Below the pieces are notes generated by a model, which was not told the origin of the DNA, ran no database searches, and was given only the letters and a program-made list of their open reading frames with translations. Of a stretch of 64,000 nucleotides of DNA, positions 53,667-61,906 are shown in pieces (position 1 is the first letter of the stretch; each line of letters opens with the position of its first letter). The translations under genes and the position numbers were made by a program. The DNA is from Azospirillum ramasamyi (GTDB lineage: Bacteria > Pseudomonadota > Alphaproteobacteria > Azospirillales > Azospirillaceae): assembly GCF_003233655.1 (NCBI RefSeq), contig NZ_CP029836.1:1-64000 (forward strand), in the 5' to 3' direction.

Positions 53667-55568
53667 TCATACCGACGCGAACGGCACCGCTGAAGTCGGT
53701 TCCGCAGCCCGGCCCGCGGGTCCGGCGAGGAGCAGCCGCTCCGCCAGATCGAGCGCGTCGTCCGGCCAATACGCCGCGGGACGGGGACGGCGCGCGCCGG
53801 CCTCCGCCATGGGGCGGCAGGTCAGGACGGCGGCGGCCCACTGCGCGGGCACCGAATGCCGCCCGGCTGTCGCTCCCACCAGCGCCCCGGCAACGGCGGC
53901 GTTGGTGTCGGTGTCGCCGCCGCGCATGACCGTCGCCGTAACCGCCTCCCCGACGCCGAGGCCCGCGGCGAGCCGGTGGAAGGCGTTCCGCAGGGCAATC
54001 AGGACCCAGCCCTGCTGCGTCTGGAAGTCCTGCGGAGGTGCGTCGGCGGCGTGGCTGATGCAGTCCCCGACCGCGGTGGCTCCCGGTCCCTGGCCGGCAT
54101 GCGCCAGCGCCGCGTCGGTCATCTCGGCCCGGGAACCGCCCGCCACACCGACGGCAATCGCAGCCGCGTAGGCGGCGCATGCCGCCACGCAGACCGGATG
54201 CGGGTGCGTGAGCGCGCTGTCCCGGGCGGCGAGACCGGCGGCCAAGCCCGGGTCCCCGGCGGCGAAGATCCCGATGGGACTGACGCGCATCAGGGACCCG
54301 TTTGCCTGGCTGGCTCGCTTCGCGGCGCTCCATGCCGCGTCGAGCGCCCTCCCCGGTGCGGCAGAGGCGGCGCCCAGCGCCGCGGACGTCGTACCGCCGA
54401 TGTCGAACGGCAAGGAGCGGTACCAAGCGAGATACGCCGCCAGCACGGCCTCGTCGCTCCACGCGCTGTCGGCGGCAAGCCGCCGCGCGAGCGTCAGGGC
54501 GAGTTCGGAATCGTCGGTGGGCTGACCGGCGAGCGTGTCCCACGTTCCACCATCCCGCATCGTGCGGATGCCGCCCGGATACCGTCGCGCAATCGTCGAG
54601 GCCGGGAGAAACTCGACAAGTCCCCCCAGAGCGTCTCCCGCCAGTTGCCCCAACAGGCAGCCCTGCGCGCGGTCGAGGACCGACGGGTCAAGACGCCGCC
54701 GGCGTGGGGGAGCCGAAGACGGTCGTGTCCGCCCGTCCATCCGAACCATTCGCCAGTCCCGGTGCGCCAGCTCCGCGACCGCGACTGCGGCTCCGCCGAA
54801 GCACGACGCTTTACGGCTCCGGGCCTCGCGGGTGTAGGTCACGGCCCGCCCGCGCTCGTCCAGGAGCACGCCGTCGGCCGCCCGCAGCAGGGCGTGTCCG
54901 GCGGCGTAGTCCCAGGAGCACGGCCCGTTGAGCGAGACGGCGGCGAGCGCCAGCCGGTAGGCGATGCTGGGCATGGGCCGGAACCGCGCGGGCGCCACCA
55001 CCCTGGCATTGCCGACCGGGTGCTCGGCGGCAGCCCGGGACACGAACACGGTCTCCCCGCCGCCAAGCGCCCGGCCCTTCAGCCTCGCCGCGACCGGCTC
55101 GCCGTTCCGGATGATCGGTCCGCATCCCTCCGCCCAGGCGATCTGGTCGCCGCGGTCGTCGGGAAAGGCGAAGGCGTGCACCACGCCAAGGACGGGAACC
55201 CCATCGCGGACGACGGCGACGGAGACCGTCGATCCGCGGTGGCCGCGAAGGAAGTCGCTCGTCCCGTCATGGACGTCGACGACCCACCAGTAGGGGCAGC
55301 CGTCCACCCTGCGCTCGCCGGTCTCCTCGCCGATCCAGTTCCAGGGGCAGGCGCCGAGAAGCCGCTCCCGCAGCAGCCGTTCGGCCTCCACGTCGACCTC
55401 GGCATGAGAACCGGCCCCCCGAGGCCCTCCGGGACGGTAAAGCTCGTCCCTGAGCAGGGCACCCGCTTCCCGGGCGGCCGCAATGGCGGCGCCCAGGGCG
55501 GTGCGGAGCGGCCGCGCCCGGCGGGCCTCCGGGAGTTCAGGATCGGCGGCGTTGCGTGACGGCTGCAT
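53667..55568 (-). CDS. Fusion: inositol monophosphatase-like + ADP-ribosylglycohydrolase
   Basis: This is a 633-residue two-domain protein. The N-terminal ~270 residues fit the inositol-monophosphatase/CysQ superfamily: WIGEETGER, WWVVDVHDGTSDFLRG (the metal-binding D..DGT motif) and CSWDYAAGHALLRAADG. The C-terminal ~330 residues are an ADP-ribosylglycohydrolase (DraG-like): AQGCLLGQLAGDALGG, QPTDDSELALTL and MRGGDTDTNAAVAGALVGA with the metal Asp residues. Both sets of catalytic motifs look complete. One would remove phosphate from a sugar-phosphate or nucleotide, the other hydrolyses ADP-ribose bonds, so a joint role in processing ADP-ribose or NAD-type compounds is likely. Confidence 0.85.
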   Translation of the reverse strand: MQPSRNAADPELPEARRARPLRTALGAAIAAAREAGALLRDELYRPGGPRGAGSHAEVDVEAERLLRERLLGACPWNWIGEETGERRVDGCPYWWVVDVHDGTSDFLRGHRGSTVSVAVVRDGVPVLGVVHAFAFPDDRGDQIAWAEGCGPIIRNGEPVAARLKGRALGGGETVFVSRAAAEHPVGNARVVAPARFRPMPSIAYRLALAAVSLNGPCSWDYAAGHALLRAADGVLLDERGRAVTYTREARSRKASCFGGAAVAVAELAHRDWRMVRMDGRTRPSSAPPRRRRLDPSVLDRAQGCLLGQLAGDALGGLVEFLPASTIARRYPGGIRTMRDGGTWDTLAGQPTDDSELALTLARRLAADSAWSDEAVLAAYLAWYRSLPFDIGGTTSAALGAASAAPGRALDAAWSAAKRASQANGSLMRVSPIGIFAAGDPGLAAGLAARDSALTHPHPVCVAACAAYAAAIAVGVAGGSRAEMTDAALAHAGQGPGATAVGDCISHAADAPPQDFQTQQGWVLIALRNAFHRLAAGLGVGEAVTATVMRGGDTDTNAAVAGALVGATAGRHSVPAQWAAAVLTCRPMAEAGARRPRPAAYWPDDALDLAERLLLAGPAGRAAEPTSAVPFASV

Positions 55569-55687
55569 GGTGGATGGCCTCCGGGTGCGTGTATGATGGC
55601 CGACATCATGGTCGCGGTCCCCCGGGAAAGGCGCCGACGGCGGGATTTTCCCCGGCACCCGACCGCACGAAGCCGGGGAGGGCAGGG

Positions 55688-56367
55688 ATGGGGGAGCTGC
55701 ATCGCGAATACCGGGATTTCGTCGGCTTCTACTGGACCCTTCCTTTGCCGGCCTTCGGCTTTACCAAGCTTCCGGACTTCCCCGACGAAGCCGCCCGTGC
55801 CAGCCGGACGATCCGGTATCAGCGCGAGGCCGTGAGGCGGTACGTGGCCGAGCGCAAGGGCCGTCTGGCCGACGAGGTAGTCTTCCTCGAGATCCACCCC
55901 GACCGCAGCAGCGACGGCGTGGAGCCCTACGTCGAGCGTGCCCTGCGCAGCTGCCAGAAGCACCACGCCCAGCTGGTGTTCGTGGACTTTGCCAGGGAGC
56001 ACGGATGGCGCAGCCACCCGTGGATGAGCCGCCTCATGCACTTGGCCCCAATTTCCTGCCTGGGGCTGGATCCGGAGCCCGTCGTGATCGACGGCGAACC
56101 CTTCGATCCGATCGGGCACTTCAGGACGATGAAGGCGGCCGCCGAGAGCCGCGGGAGCCCCGCCGACCGGCGGGCGGCGCTGGCCGCCCTGGTGGCCGAT
56201 GTCGTCGCAGAGATGCGGGGGGCGGCGCCCGGCCGACGCTGCGCCAGATCGCGGAGCGGCTGAACGGCGACGGCATCACGACCATTACCGGCCGCCCCTG
56301 GTCGGTGGACAATGTGAAGCATTTCCTGCGGACACTGGGAGCCGCGCCGGCCGCGGATTCGGCCTGA
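55688..56367 (+). pseudogene. Recombinase-domain protein, frameshifted at G6
   Basis: From the ATG at 55688 a frame of 191 codons reads EYRDFVGFYWTLPLPAFGF, TIRYQREAVRRYVAERKG and QLVFVDFAREHGWRSHPW. At a six-G run (56217-56222) the sense moves to another frame that reads TLRQIAERLNGDGITTITGR and VDNVKHFLRTLG, a recombinase-type DNA-binding segment found in large serine recombinases. Adding one G restores one product of about 227 residues. It may be a real mutation, slippage or a sequence error. Confidence 0.65.
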
Positions 56368-56517
56368 ACGCGCGGCGTTCCTGACCGCCGGGAGAGGTCG
56401 CCGGGGGCGGCCCCGATCCGAGCCTGCGCTGCCCCCGACGTAGGATGACCGTCCGATTGCGGCGGAGCGGGGCCGTCATGTATCTTTGTCCGGGAATCAA
56501 CCTGAACGAGAGGCGGA

Positions 56518-57279
56518 ATGGCTCAGCATTCGCACTCGGTGCTGGCCTGCCTGGATGTCGAAACCGTCCCCGAACGCGACCTCCTCCCGCCCGACACTGA
56601 TCCAGCGGCGTTCCCGAAGCTGCCCTACCACCGCGTGGTGGCCGTTTCCTTCGTCGAGGCGGAGATTGTCCGCGAGGACGCCGAGCACGAGTGGTACCGG
56701 GTCACGGGGGTGCGCAGCGGTGGGCGCGAGGACTACACCGAAGCGCAGATCCTGAAGGAGTTCTGGCGGTGGTTCGCCGACTGGCGGCCGCGGGTCGTCA
56801 CGTACAACGGCCGCGGCTTCGATCTGCCGCTGCTCAAGCTGCGCGCCCTGTTCCACGGGGTTGCGGCGGACACATGGTACAAGGCTGGTGACAGGTGGTC
56901 GACCCACGGCCAGCGCTACAGCGCGGACTGGCATTGCGACCTGTACGACGTGCTCAGCGACTACGGCGCCACGCGCAACCTTGGCGGCCTCGACGACGTG
57001 TGCCGGTCGATGGGCCTGCCAAGCAAGATCAACGGACATGGCTCCGAGGTTGCCGACATGGTCGCGCAGTGTCGCATCGCAGATGTGCGCGCCTACTGCG
57101 AGGGCGACGTGCTGAACACGTTCGCCCTCTACGTCGAGGTAAGCGGCACCGTGAACGGCGGATCGGCCGAGGCACTCAACCGGCCGCACGATCAGCCGAT
57201 CGCCTTGCCAACGCAGACGGCGCACCAGCCTCGGCCAGAGAACATCGAATGGCACCGGCGCAACGTGTTTCGCGGCTGA
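56518..57279 (+). CDS. Predicted 3'-5' exonuclease (PolB-type)
   Basis: This 253-residue protein matches the predicted PolB-like 3'-5' exonucleases: CLDVETVPE (exo I, D-x-E), VVTYNGRGFDLPLLKLRA (exo II) and HCDLYDVLSDYGATRNLG, with YCEGDVLNTFALYVE (exo III). All four acidic residues appear present. The role is processing DNA ends, perhaps in repair. It begins 150 bp after the frameshifted recombinase-domain gene and is followed by an IS630 fragment. Confidence 0.88.
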   Translation: MAQHSHSVLACLDVETVPERDLLPPDTDPAAFPKLPYHRVVAVSFVEAEIVREDAEHEWYRVTGVRSGGREDYTEAQILKEFWRWFADWRPRVVTYNGRGFDLPLLKLRALFHGVAADTWYKAGDRWSTHGQRYSADWHCDLYDVLSDYGATRNLGGLDDVCRSMGLPSKINGHGSEVADMVAQCRIADVRAYCEGDVLNTFALYVEVSGTVNGGSAEALNRPHDQPIALPTQTAHQPRPENIEWHRRNVFRG

Positions 57280-57373
57280 GACGTGGCCTGCGCGGGCGGC
57301 TATCCGGCTCAGTAGGGGGTGGCGCCATGGAATGGGCGAAAAACTACGCTAAGTGGACAAAGCTGGAGCAGAT

Positions 57374-57703
57374 GAGGACGTCGCGACATTTGTTCGGTAG
57401 ACAACGCCAAGATCGAACATATCCGGAACACAGAGCGGTGGGCCGAGTCCTGGGGGCAAGCGCTGCTGTGCTCCGGTGCCACATGGATACTGGAAAATCA
57501 CTGCCTTCGTTGGCGGCCTCCGGCTGGCCGGCATGACCACGCCCATGACGCTGGACGGAGCGATGAACGACACGGCGTTCGTGGCCGTTGCCGAGCAGGT
57601 TCTGGCACCGACGCTGAGGCCGGGCGACGTCGTGGTGATGGACGATCTGCTTGCCCACGAGCTGGCGACGGCGCGGGAGGCTATTGAGCGCGCCGCCGCA
57701 ATC
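57374..57703 (+). repeat. IS630 transposase fragment, direct repeat copy 1
   Basis: These 330 bp recur at 59999-60328 in the same orientation with four base differences that I counted by eye. The frame reads TAFVGGLRLAGMTTPMTLDG then VLAPTLRPGDVVVMDDLLAH, part of an IS630 DDE transposase, with a TAG at 57404-57406 where copy 2 has CAG. It ends six bases before the ohrR gene's stop. Confidence 0.85.
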
Positions 57704-57708
57704 CCTGC

Positions 57709-58164
57709 CTACCCCCGGTCGGCGGCCTCGTTCAGGTCGTCGCGCAGCGCGAGAAGGCTGTCGCGCAGCCTGCCCAGTGCCTCGGCGGAGCGGTTGGCCG
57801 CCTCGGAAATGCGGGTCGGCAGGCATTCCGCCCTGGCGCGCAGCGCCGCCCCTTGCGGAGTCAGGCGGATGCGCACCAGCCGCTCGTCCTGAGGATCGCG
57901 GGCGCGGGTGACGAGCCCCTGCCCCTCCAACCGCTTCAGCAGCGGGGTGAGCGTGCCGCTGTCCAGCCCCAGCCGCTCGCCCAGCGCCTTCATGGGCTGG
58001 TCGTCCTCCTCCCACAGCAGCAGCAGCATGACGTACTGCGGGTAGGTCAGCCCCAGCTCCTCCAGCAGCGGGCGGTAGACGCGCGCCATGGCCAAGTTCG
58101 CCGAATAGAGGGCGAAGCAGGCCTGGTTGGAGAGCAGAAGCGGGTCGGACTTGTCGGCTGGCAT
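57709..58164 (-). CDS. ohrR: OhrR-like MarR-family organic-peroxide sensor
   Basis: This 151-residue MarR repressor has the OhrR hallmarks: N-terminal SNQACFALYSANL with redox-sensing Cys16, the Tyr residues of the peroxide pocket (YRPLLEELGLTYPQYVMLLL) and a winged helix (MKALGERLGLDSGTLTPLLK). When Cys16 is oxidised by organic hydroperoxide it leaves its operator. The gene is last in the order esterase, ohr, ohrR on one strand. Confidence 0.93.
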   Translation of the reverse strand: MPADKSDPLLLSNQACFALYSANLAMARVYRPLLEELGLTYPQYVMLLLLWEEDDQPMKALGERLGLDSGTLTPLLKRLEGQGLVTRARDPQDERLVRIRLTPQGAALRARAECLPTRISEAANRSAEALGRLRDSLLALRDDLNEAADRG

Positions 58165-58201
58165 GGTGGGCTCCCACGATAAGCGTCACCGGAGCGTCGC
58201 T

Positions 58202-58229
58202 CGGCCGTCCTTACTGCGAAGGACGGCCG
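58202..58229. terminator. Hairpin between ohr and ohrR
   Basis: Arms CGGCCGTCCTT and AAGGACGGCCG pair perfectly around ACTGCG. It lies between the two genes, after the ohr stop on the minus strand, and may limit read-through into ohrR. There is no T-run. Confidence 0.5.
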
Positions 58230-58313
58230 CACGCAACACTCCGGTGCTGGGCTTCCGCATCCGCAACACCCGGCGGGACGAACCGTTTCCGGCGCGCCCC
58301 GCCGGGCGGAGGG

Positions 58314-58733
58314 TCAAGCGATGGTGGTGGTCACCGGAATGTTGCCCTTGGTGGCGTGGCTGTATGGGCAGACCTTGTGGGCGCGGGCGACGAGATCCTC
58401 GGCGACGGCCTTGTCCAGGCCCGGCAGGGACACCGTGAAATCGACCGACAGGCCGAAACCCTCGCCGTCGTCGCGGGCGCCGATGGCGACCTTGGCGGTG
58501 ACGGAGACGTCCTTCGGCACGGCGATCTTGTCGCGGTTGCCGACGAACTTGATGGCGCCGATGAAGCAGGCGGAATAGCCGGCGGCGAACAGCTGCTCGG
58601 GGTTGGTGGCGCCGCCCTGGCCGCCGAGTTCCTTCGGGGCGGCGAGATTGACCGACAGCAGGCCGTCGTCGCTCTCAGCCTTGCCGTCGCGCCCACCGGT
58701 CGCCGTGGCCTTGGTCGTGTAGAGAACCTTCAT
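58314..58733 (-). CDS. ohr: Organic hydroperoxide resistance protein Ohr
   Basis: This 139-residue OsmC/Ohr thiol peroxidase has the first catalytic Cys in GYSACFIGAIKFV (about 56) and the second in HKVCPYSHATKGN (about 121), plus the Arg/Glu of the NPEQLFAAGY loop. It reduces organic hydroperoxides with lipoyl-type thiols in the cytoplasm. It sits between the esterase gene and ohrR in one unit and should be induced by organic peroxide through OhrR. Confidence 0.95.
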   Translation of the reverse strand: MKVLYTTKATATGGRDGKAESDDGLLSVNLAAPKELGGQGGATNPEQLFAAGYSACFIGAIKFVGNRDKIAVPKDVSVTAKVAIGARDDGEGFGLSVDFTVSLPGLDKAVAEDLVARAHKVCPYSHATKGNIPVTTTIA

Positions 58734-58812
58734 GATCGTCGCTCCTGTGTGATGGGGGCGCCCAAGGGATTGCGGGGCGACCCAGGTTGATGTCGGTTTC
58801 GTTTGGAAAGGC

Positions 58813-59841
58813 TTACTGGGCGAAGGCGCGGCGCAGCTTCTCGTTGGCGAGTTCGATGGCGCCACGGGCGGCCGGCGTGTTCGCCAGCGGGTCCAGCATC
58901 ACGAAGTCGTGCATCGTGCCGTTGAAGCGGACCTGGGTCACCGGCACTCCGGCGGCGGCCAGCTTGCGGCCGTAGGCCTCGCCCTCGTCGCGCAGCACGT
59001 CGTTCTCCGCCGTGATGACCAGCGCCGGGGGCAATCCCTGGAGCTGTTCCACCGTCGCGTTCAACGGCGAGGCGGTCGGATCCTTGCGCTTGGCCGTGTC
59101 GGGCAGGTAGGCGTCCCAGAAATATTTCATGGCGTCGGTCGTCAGGAAGTAGCCGCCCTTGCCGAACTGCTTGTAGGAGCCGGTGTCGAAGCGCGCGTCG
59201 GTCACCGGGTAGAACAGCACCTGGTAGGCAATCTTCGGGCCGCCCCGCTGCTTGGCGAGCTGGCTGACCACGGCGACCATGTTGCCGCCGACGCTGTCGC
59301 CGGCGATGGCGATCCGCTGCGGGTCGATGTTCAACTGGTCGGCGTTGTCGGCCACCCACTTCAGCACGGTGTAGTCCTGCTCCAGCGGGACCGGGTACTT
59401 CACCTCCGGCGAACGGTCGTAGTCGACGAACACCACCGCGGCGTTGGAACCGACCGCGAGTTCGCGGATGAGGCGGTCGTGGGTGTCCGGGCCGCCCATC
59501 ACCCAGCCGGCGCCGTGGAAGTAGACGATGACGGGAAGGCGGCCGGTGGCGCCCTGCGGGCGCAGCGTGCGGATGCGGACCTCACCGGTCGGGCCGCCGG
59601 GAATGGTCTGGTCGGCGATGTCCACCGCCGGCTTCGCGATGCCCTTGCCGGACTGGACGCTGGACAGCAGGTTGCGCGCGTCGGTCGGGCTCAGCGCGTT
59701 GATCGGCTTGCCGCCGGACTTCTCCAGCGCTTCCAGAAACTGCTGAGTCTGCGGTTCGACCGTCGGGCCGCCGGCGGCCAGCGCTGCGGTCGAGGTGGTG
59801 GCGAAGAGAACGGCTGCGGCGATGGTCTTGATCGTGTTCAT
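58813..59841 (-). CDS. Secreted alpha/beta-hydrolase (HSL-like esterase)
   Basis: This 342-residue protein has a Sec signal peptide (about 1-23, ending AALAA). The mature part is an HSL-type esterase: oxyanion motif HGAGWVMGG, nucleophile Ser in GDSVGGN, catalytic Asp in the ENDVLRDEGE region and His in GTMHDFVML. It probably hydrolyses short esters in the periplasm. It is first in the peroxide operon, near operator-like sequences, so it may also respond to peroxide. A membrane-lipid repair role is possible, not shown. Confidence 0.85.
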   Translation of the reverse strand: MNTIKTIAAAVLFATTSTAALAAGGPTVEPQTQQFLEALEKSGGKPINALSPTDARNLLSSVQSGKGIAKPAVDIADQTIPGGPTGEVRIRTLRPQGATGRLPVIVYFHGAGWVMGGPDTHDRLIRELAVGSNAAVVFVDYDRSPEVKYPVPLEQDYTVLKWVADNADQLNIDPQRIAIAGDSVGGNMVAVVSQLAKQRGGPKIAYQVLFYPVTDARFDTGSYKQFGKGGYFLTTDAMKYFWDAYLPDTAKRKDPTASPLNATVEQLQGLPPALVITAENDVLRDEGEAYGRKLAAAGVPVTQVRFNGTMHDFVMLDPLANTPAARGAIELANEKLRRAFAQ

Positions 59842-59905
59842 GATTGGCTTCCTCGTTTCGTCGGGCCTTGGTGTTCGGCCAGTGCTCCGTCGAGCGCTGA
59901 AGTGA

Positions 59906-59978
59906 CAATTGCGCACAATTGAATTGCGCGCAACTAATTATGCCATGCGCTATTCGATTGCGCGCAATGCATCTGGCG
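59906..59978. promoter_or_regulatory. Operator-like palindromes, probable OhrR sites
   Basis: Three related palindromes precede the esterase start: CAATTGCGCACAATTG (59906-59921), ATTGCGCGCAACTAAT (59923-59938) and the perfect ATTGCGCGCAAT (59967-59978). AATT-rich dyads with a central GCGC fit MarR/OhrR operators. Confidence 0.6.
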
Positions 59979-59993
59979 CATGCCGTCGCCGTC

Positions 59994-60433
59994 CACCAGA
60001 GGACGTCGCGACATTTGTTCGGCAGACAACGCCAAGATCGAACATATCCGGAACACAGAGCGGTGGGCCGAGTCCTGGGGGCAAGCGCTGCTGTGCTCCG
60101 GTGCCACATGGATACTGGAAAATCACTGCCTTCGTTGGCGGCCTCCGGCTGGCCGGCATGACCACGCCCATGACGCTGGACGGAGCGATGAACGACACGG
60201 CGTTCGTGGCCGTCGCCGAGCAGGTTCTGGCACCGACGCTGAGGCCGGGCGACATCGTGGTGATGGACGATCTGCTTGCCCACGAGCTGGCGAAGGCGCG
60301 GGAGGCTATTGAGCGCGCCGCCGCAATCATGCCGGTGGAATGCGTAAACTTCTTCTCAGCCGTCGGCTATGACCGTGATTGCGAGGACAATGCTCCAGCT
60401 CAGGGTTGTGTCGTCATGCCTCATTGGCCCTGA
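59994..60433 (+). pseudogene. IS630 transposase remnant, direct repeat copy 2
   Basis: Contains the second 330-bp copy (59999-60328). Unlike copy 1 it continues with MPVECVNFFSAVGYDRD, the usual C-terminal end of IS630 transposases, and stops at 60431-60433. Upstream DDE motifs are missing and the part before PHGYWKITAFVGGLRLAG is scrambled, so it is inactive. Confidence 0.75.
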
Positions 60434-61365
60434 GACGTCTGCAATGCGGTCCCGCCGGTCCGCGATGTCGACTGGACCAGCACGTCCTTAATGACATCGA
60501 GGAATGCCCGCAATGGCGGCGGTACGGCGCGATGCCCGGGGTAGTAAACCGCCACCCTCTCCGGCTCGTGCATCCAAGCGGACAGCACGGTTCGCAACCT
60601 CCCCTCCGCGAGGGTGGCTTCCGCAGCCCAGCTCGCCACATACGCGACCCCCAGGCCCTGCGCGGCCGCGTCGACCATCAGTTCCTCATCGTCGAGAACC
60701 ACAGGTCCGTTGACATCGATGGTCAACTCCTGCCCGGCCCGCTCGAACTCCCATCGGTACAGCCTGCCGCTCGGCATGCGGTGGCCAATGCAGCGATGGT
60801 GCCGGAGATCGTCCGGAGTTGTCGGCTCACCGGCGCGATCGAGATAGGCCGGGGATGCGACGCAGAAGAACCCCATCGGAACAGGTAGTGGCACCGCGAT
60901 CATGTCCCTCGGAATGGAGTCGATAAGACGGACACCAGCATCGAAGCCGCCCGATACGATGTCGATCAGCCGCCCCTCGACGACAAGATCCACCGTCACG
61001 TCTGGGAACCGTTCCGCCACGCGCGGGAGGATGTCGCGGACGAGAACGGCCGCGGCCACCCGCGGTGCATTGATCCGAACTCTGCCCGCCACGTTGCCTC
61101 GGAAGGCCGTGGTGGCATCCAGCGCTTCATCCAGGGATGTCAGCGCAACCTGCAGACGGCTGAGCAGCTCAAGCCCTGCTTCGGTCGGCGAGACGCTGCG
61201 GGTCGTGCGGTTGAGGAGTCGTACGCCCAGCCGATCCTCAAGGCTCCGCATCGCGTGGCTCAGCGTGGATGGCGCCGTCCCGAGTTCATCCGCCGCGCGG
61301 CGAAAGCTGCGATGGGTGGCAACGGCCACGAAGGCGGTGAGATCGTTGAGGGAGGGGCGCATCAT
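60421..61365 (-). CDS. LysR-family transcription regulator
   Basis: This 314-residue LysR protein has an N-terminal helix-turn-helix (LTAFVAVATHRSFRRAADEL, then LSHAMRSLEDRLGVRLLNRT) and a C-terminal ligand-binding domain with GRVRINAPRVAAAV and LGVAYVASWAAE. ATG at 61363-61365 (the first of two) is chosen. It is divergent from the RidA gene and probably regulates RidA and the oxidoreductase. Its last 13 bases overlap the end of the IS630 remnant. Confidence 0.9.
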   Translation of the reverse strand: MMRPSLNDLTAFVAVATHRSFRRAADELGTAPSTLSHAMRSLEDRLGVRLLNRTTRSVSPTEAGLELLSRLQVALTSLDEALDATTAFRGNVAGRVRINAPRVAAAVLVRDILPRVAERFPDVTVDLVVEGRLIDIVSGGFDAGVRLIDSIPRDMIAVPLPVPMGFFCVASPAYLDRAGEPTTPDDLRHHRCIGHRMPSGRLYRWEFERAGQELTIDVNGPVVLDDEELMVDAAAQGLGVAYVASWAAEATLAEGRLRTVLSAWMHEPERVAVYYPGHRAVPPPLRAFLDVIKDVLVQSTSRTGGTALQTSQGQ

Positions 61366-61484
61366 TGATGGCGATCTTGCATCAACCCATGCCGATTTCA
61401 ACGTCTAATCGCGCAGACCCAGGGCTGCTATCTCCTGCTTCAGCACGGCAGATGCCGATACCCGATCTGAACAAGGAGACGTGA

Positions 61485-61883
61485 ATGTCCAAGCGCGACG
61501 CCATCTTCCCTGCCGGCCGGCAGGCTCTCTACGAGATGCACCGCTACTCCGCTGCCATCCGATCCGGCGATCTGCTCTTCGTCTCGGGGCAGGTGGGCGG
61601 CCGCGAGGACGGCTCGCCCGAGCCCGACTTCGCAAAGCAGGTTCAGCTGGCTTTCGACAACCTTGGCGAGGTTCTGAAAGCGGCTGGCGGCACGTTCGAC
61701 GACATCGTGGACATGATGACGTTCCACACCGATCCGGAGACCCAGTTCGAGGTCGTCATGTCTGTCAAAGACAAGATGTTCCCTCAAAAGCCCTATCCCA
61801 ACTGGACCGCTGTCGGAGTGAACTGGCTTGCCGGTTTCGATTTCGAAATCAAGGTGATCGCACGGGTTCCGCAGACCGCCTGA
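61485..61883 (+). CDS. ridA: RidA/YjgF-family protein
   Basis: This 132-residue protein has the RidA pattern: HRYSAAIRSGDLLFVSGQVG, VQLAFDNLGEVLKAAGG and VDMMTFHTD. RidA proteins deaminate reactive enamine/imine intermediates. The conserved Arg before the C-terminus (VIARVPQT) is present. ATG at 61485 follows AAGGAG. The quinone-oxidoreductase-like gene starts 23 bp after the stop, so they are one unit. Confidence 0.9.
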   Translation: MSKRDAIFPAGRQALYEMHRYSAAIRSGDLLFVSGQVGGREDGSPEPDFAKQVQLAFDNLGEVLKAAGGTFDDIVDMMTFHTDPETQFEVVMSVKDKMFPQKPYPNWTAVGVNWLAGFDFEIKVIARVPQTA

Positions 61884-61906
61884 ACCAACATGCTGGGAAA
61901 CAAGCG

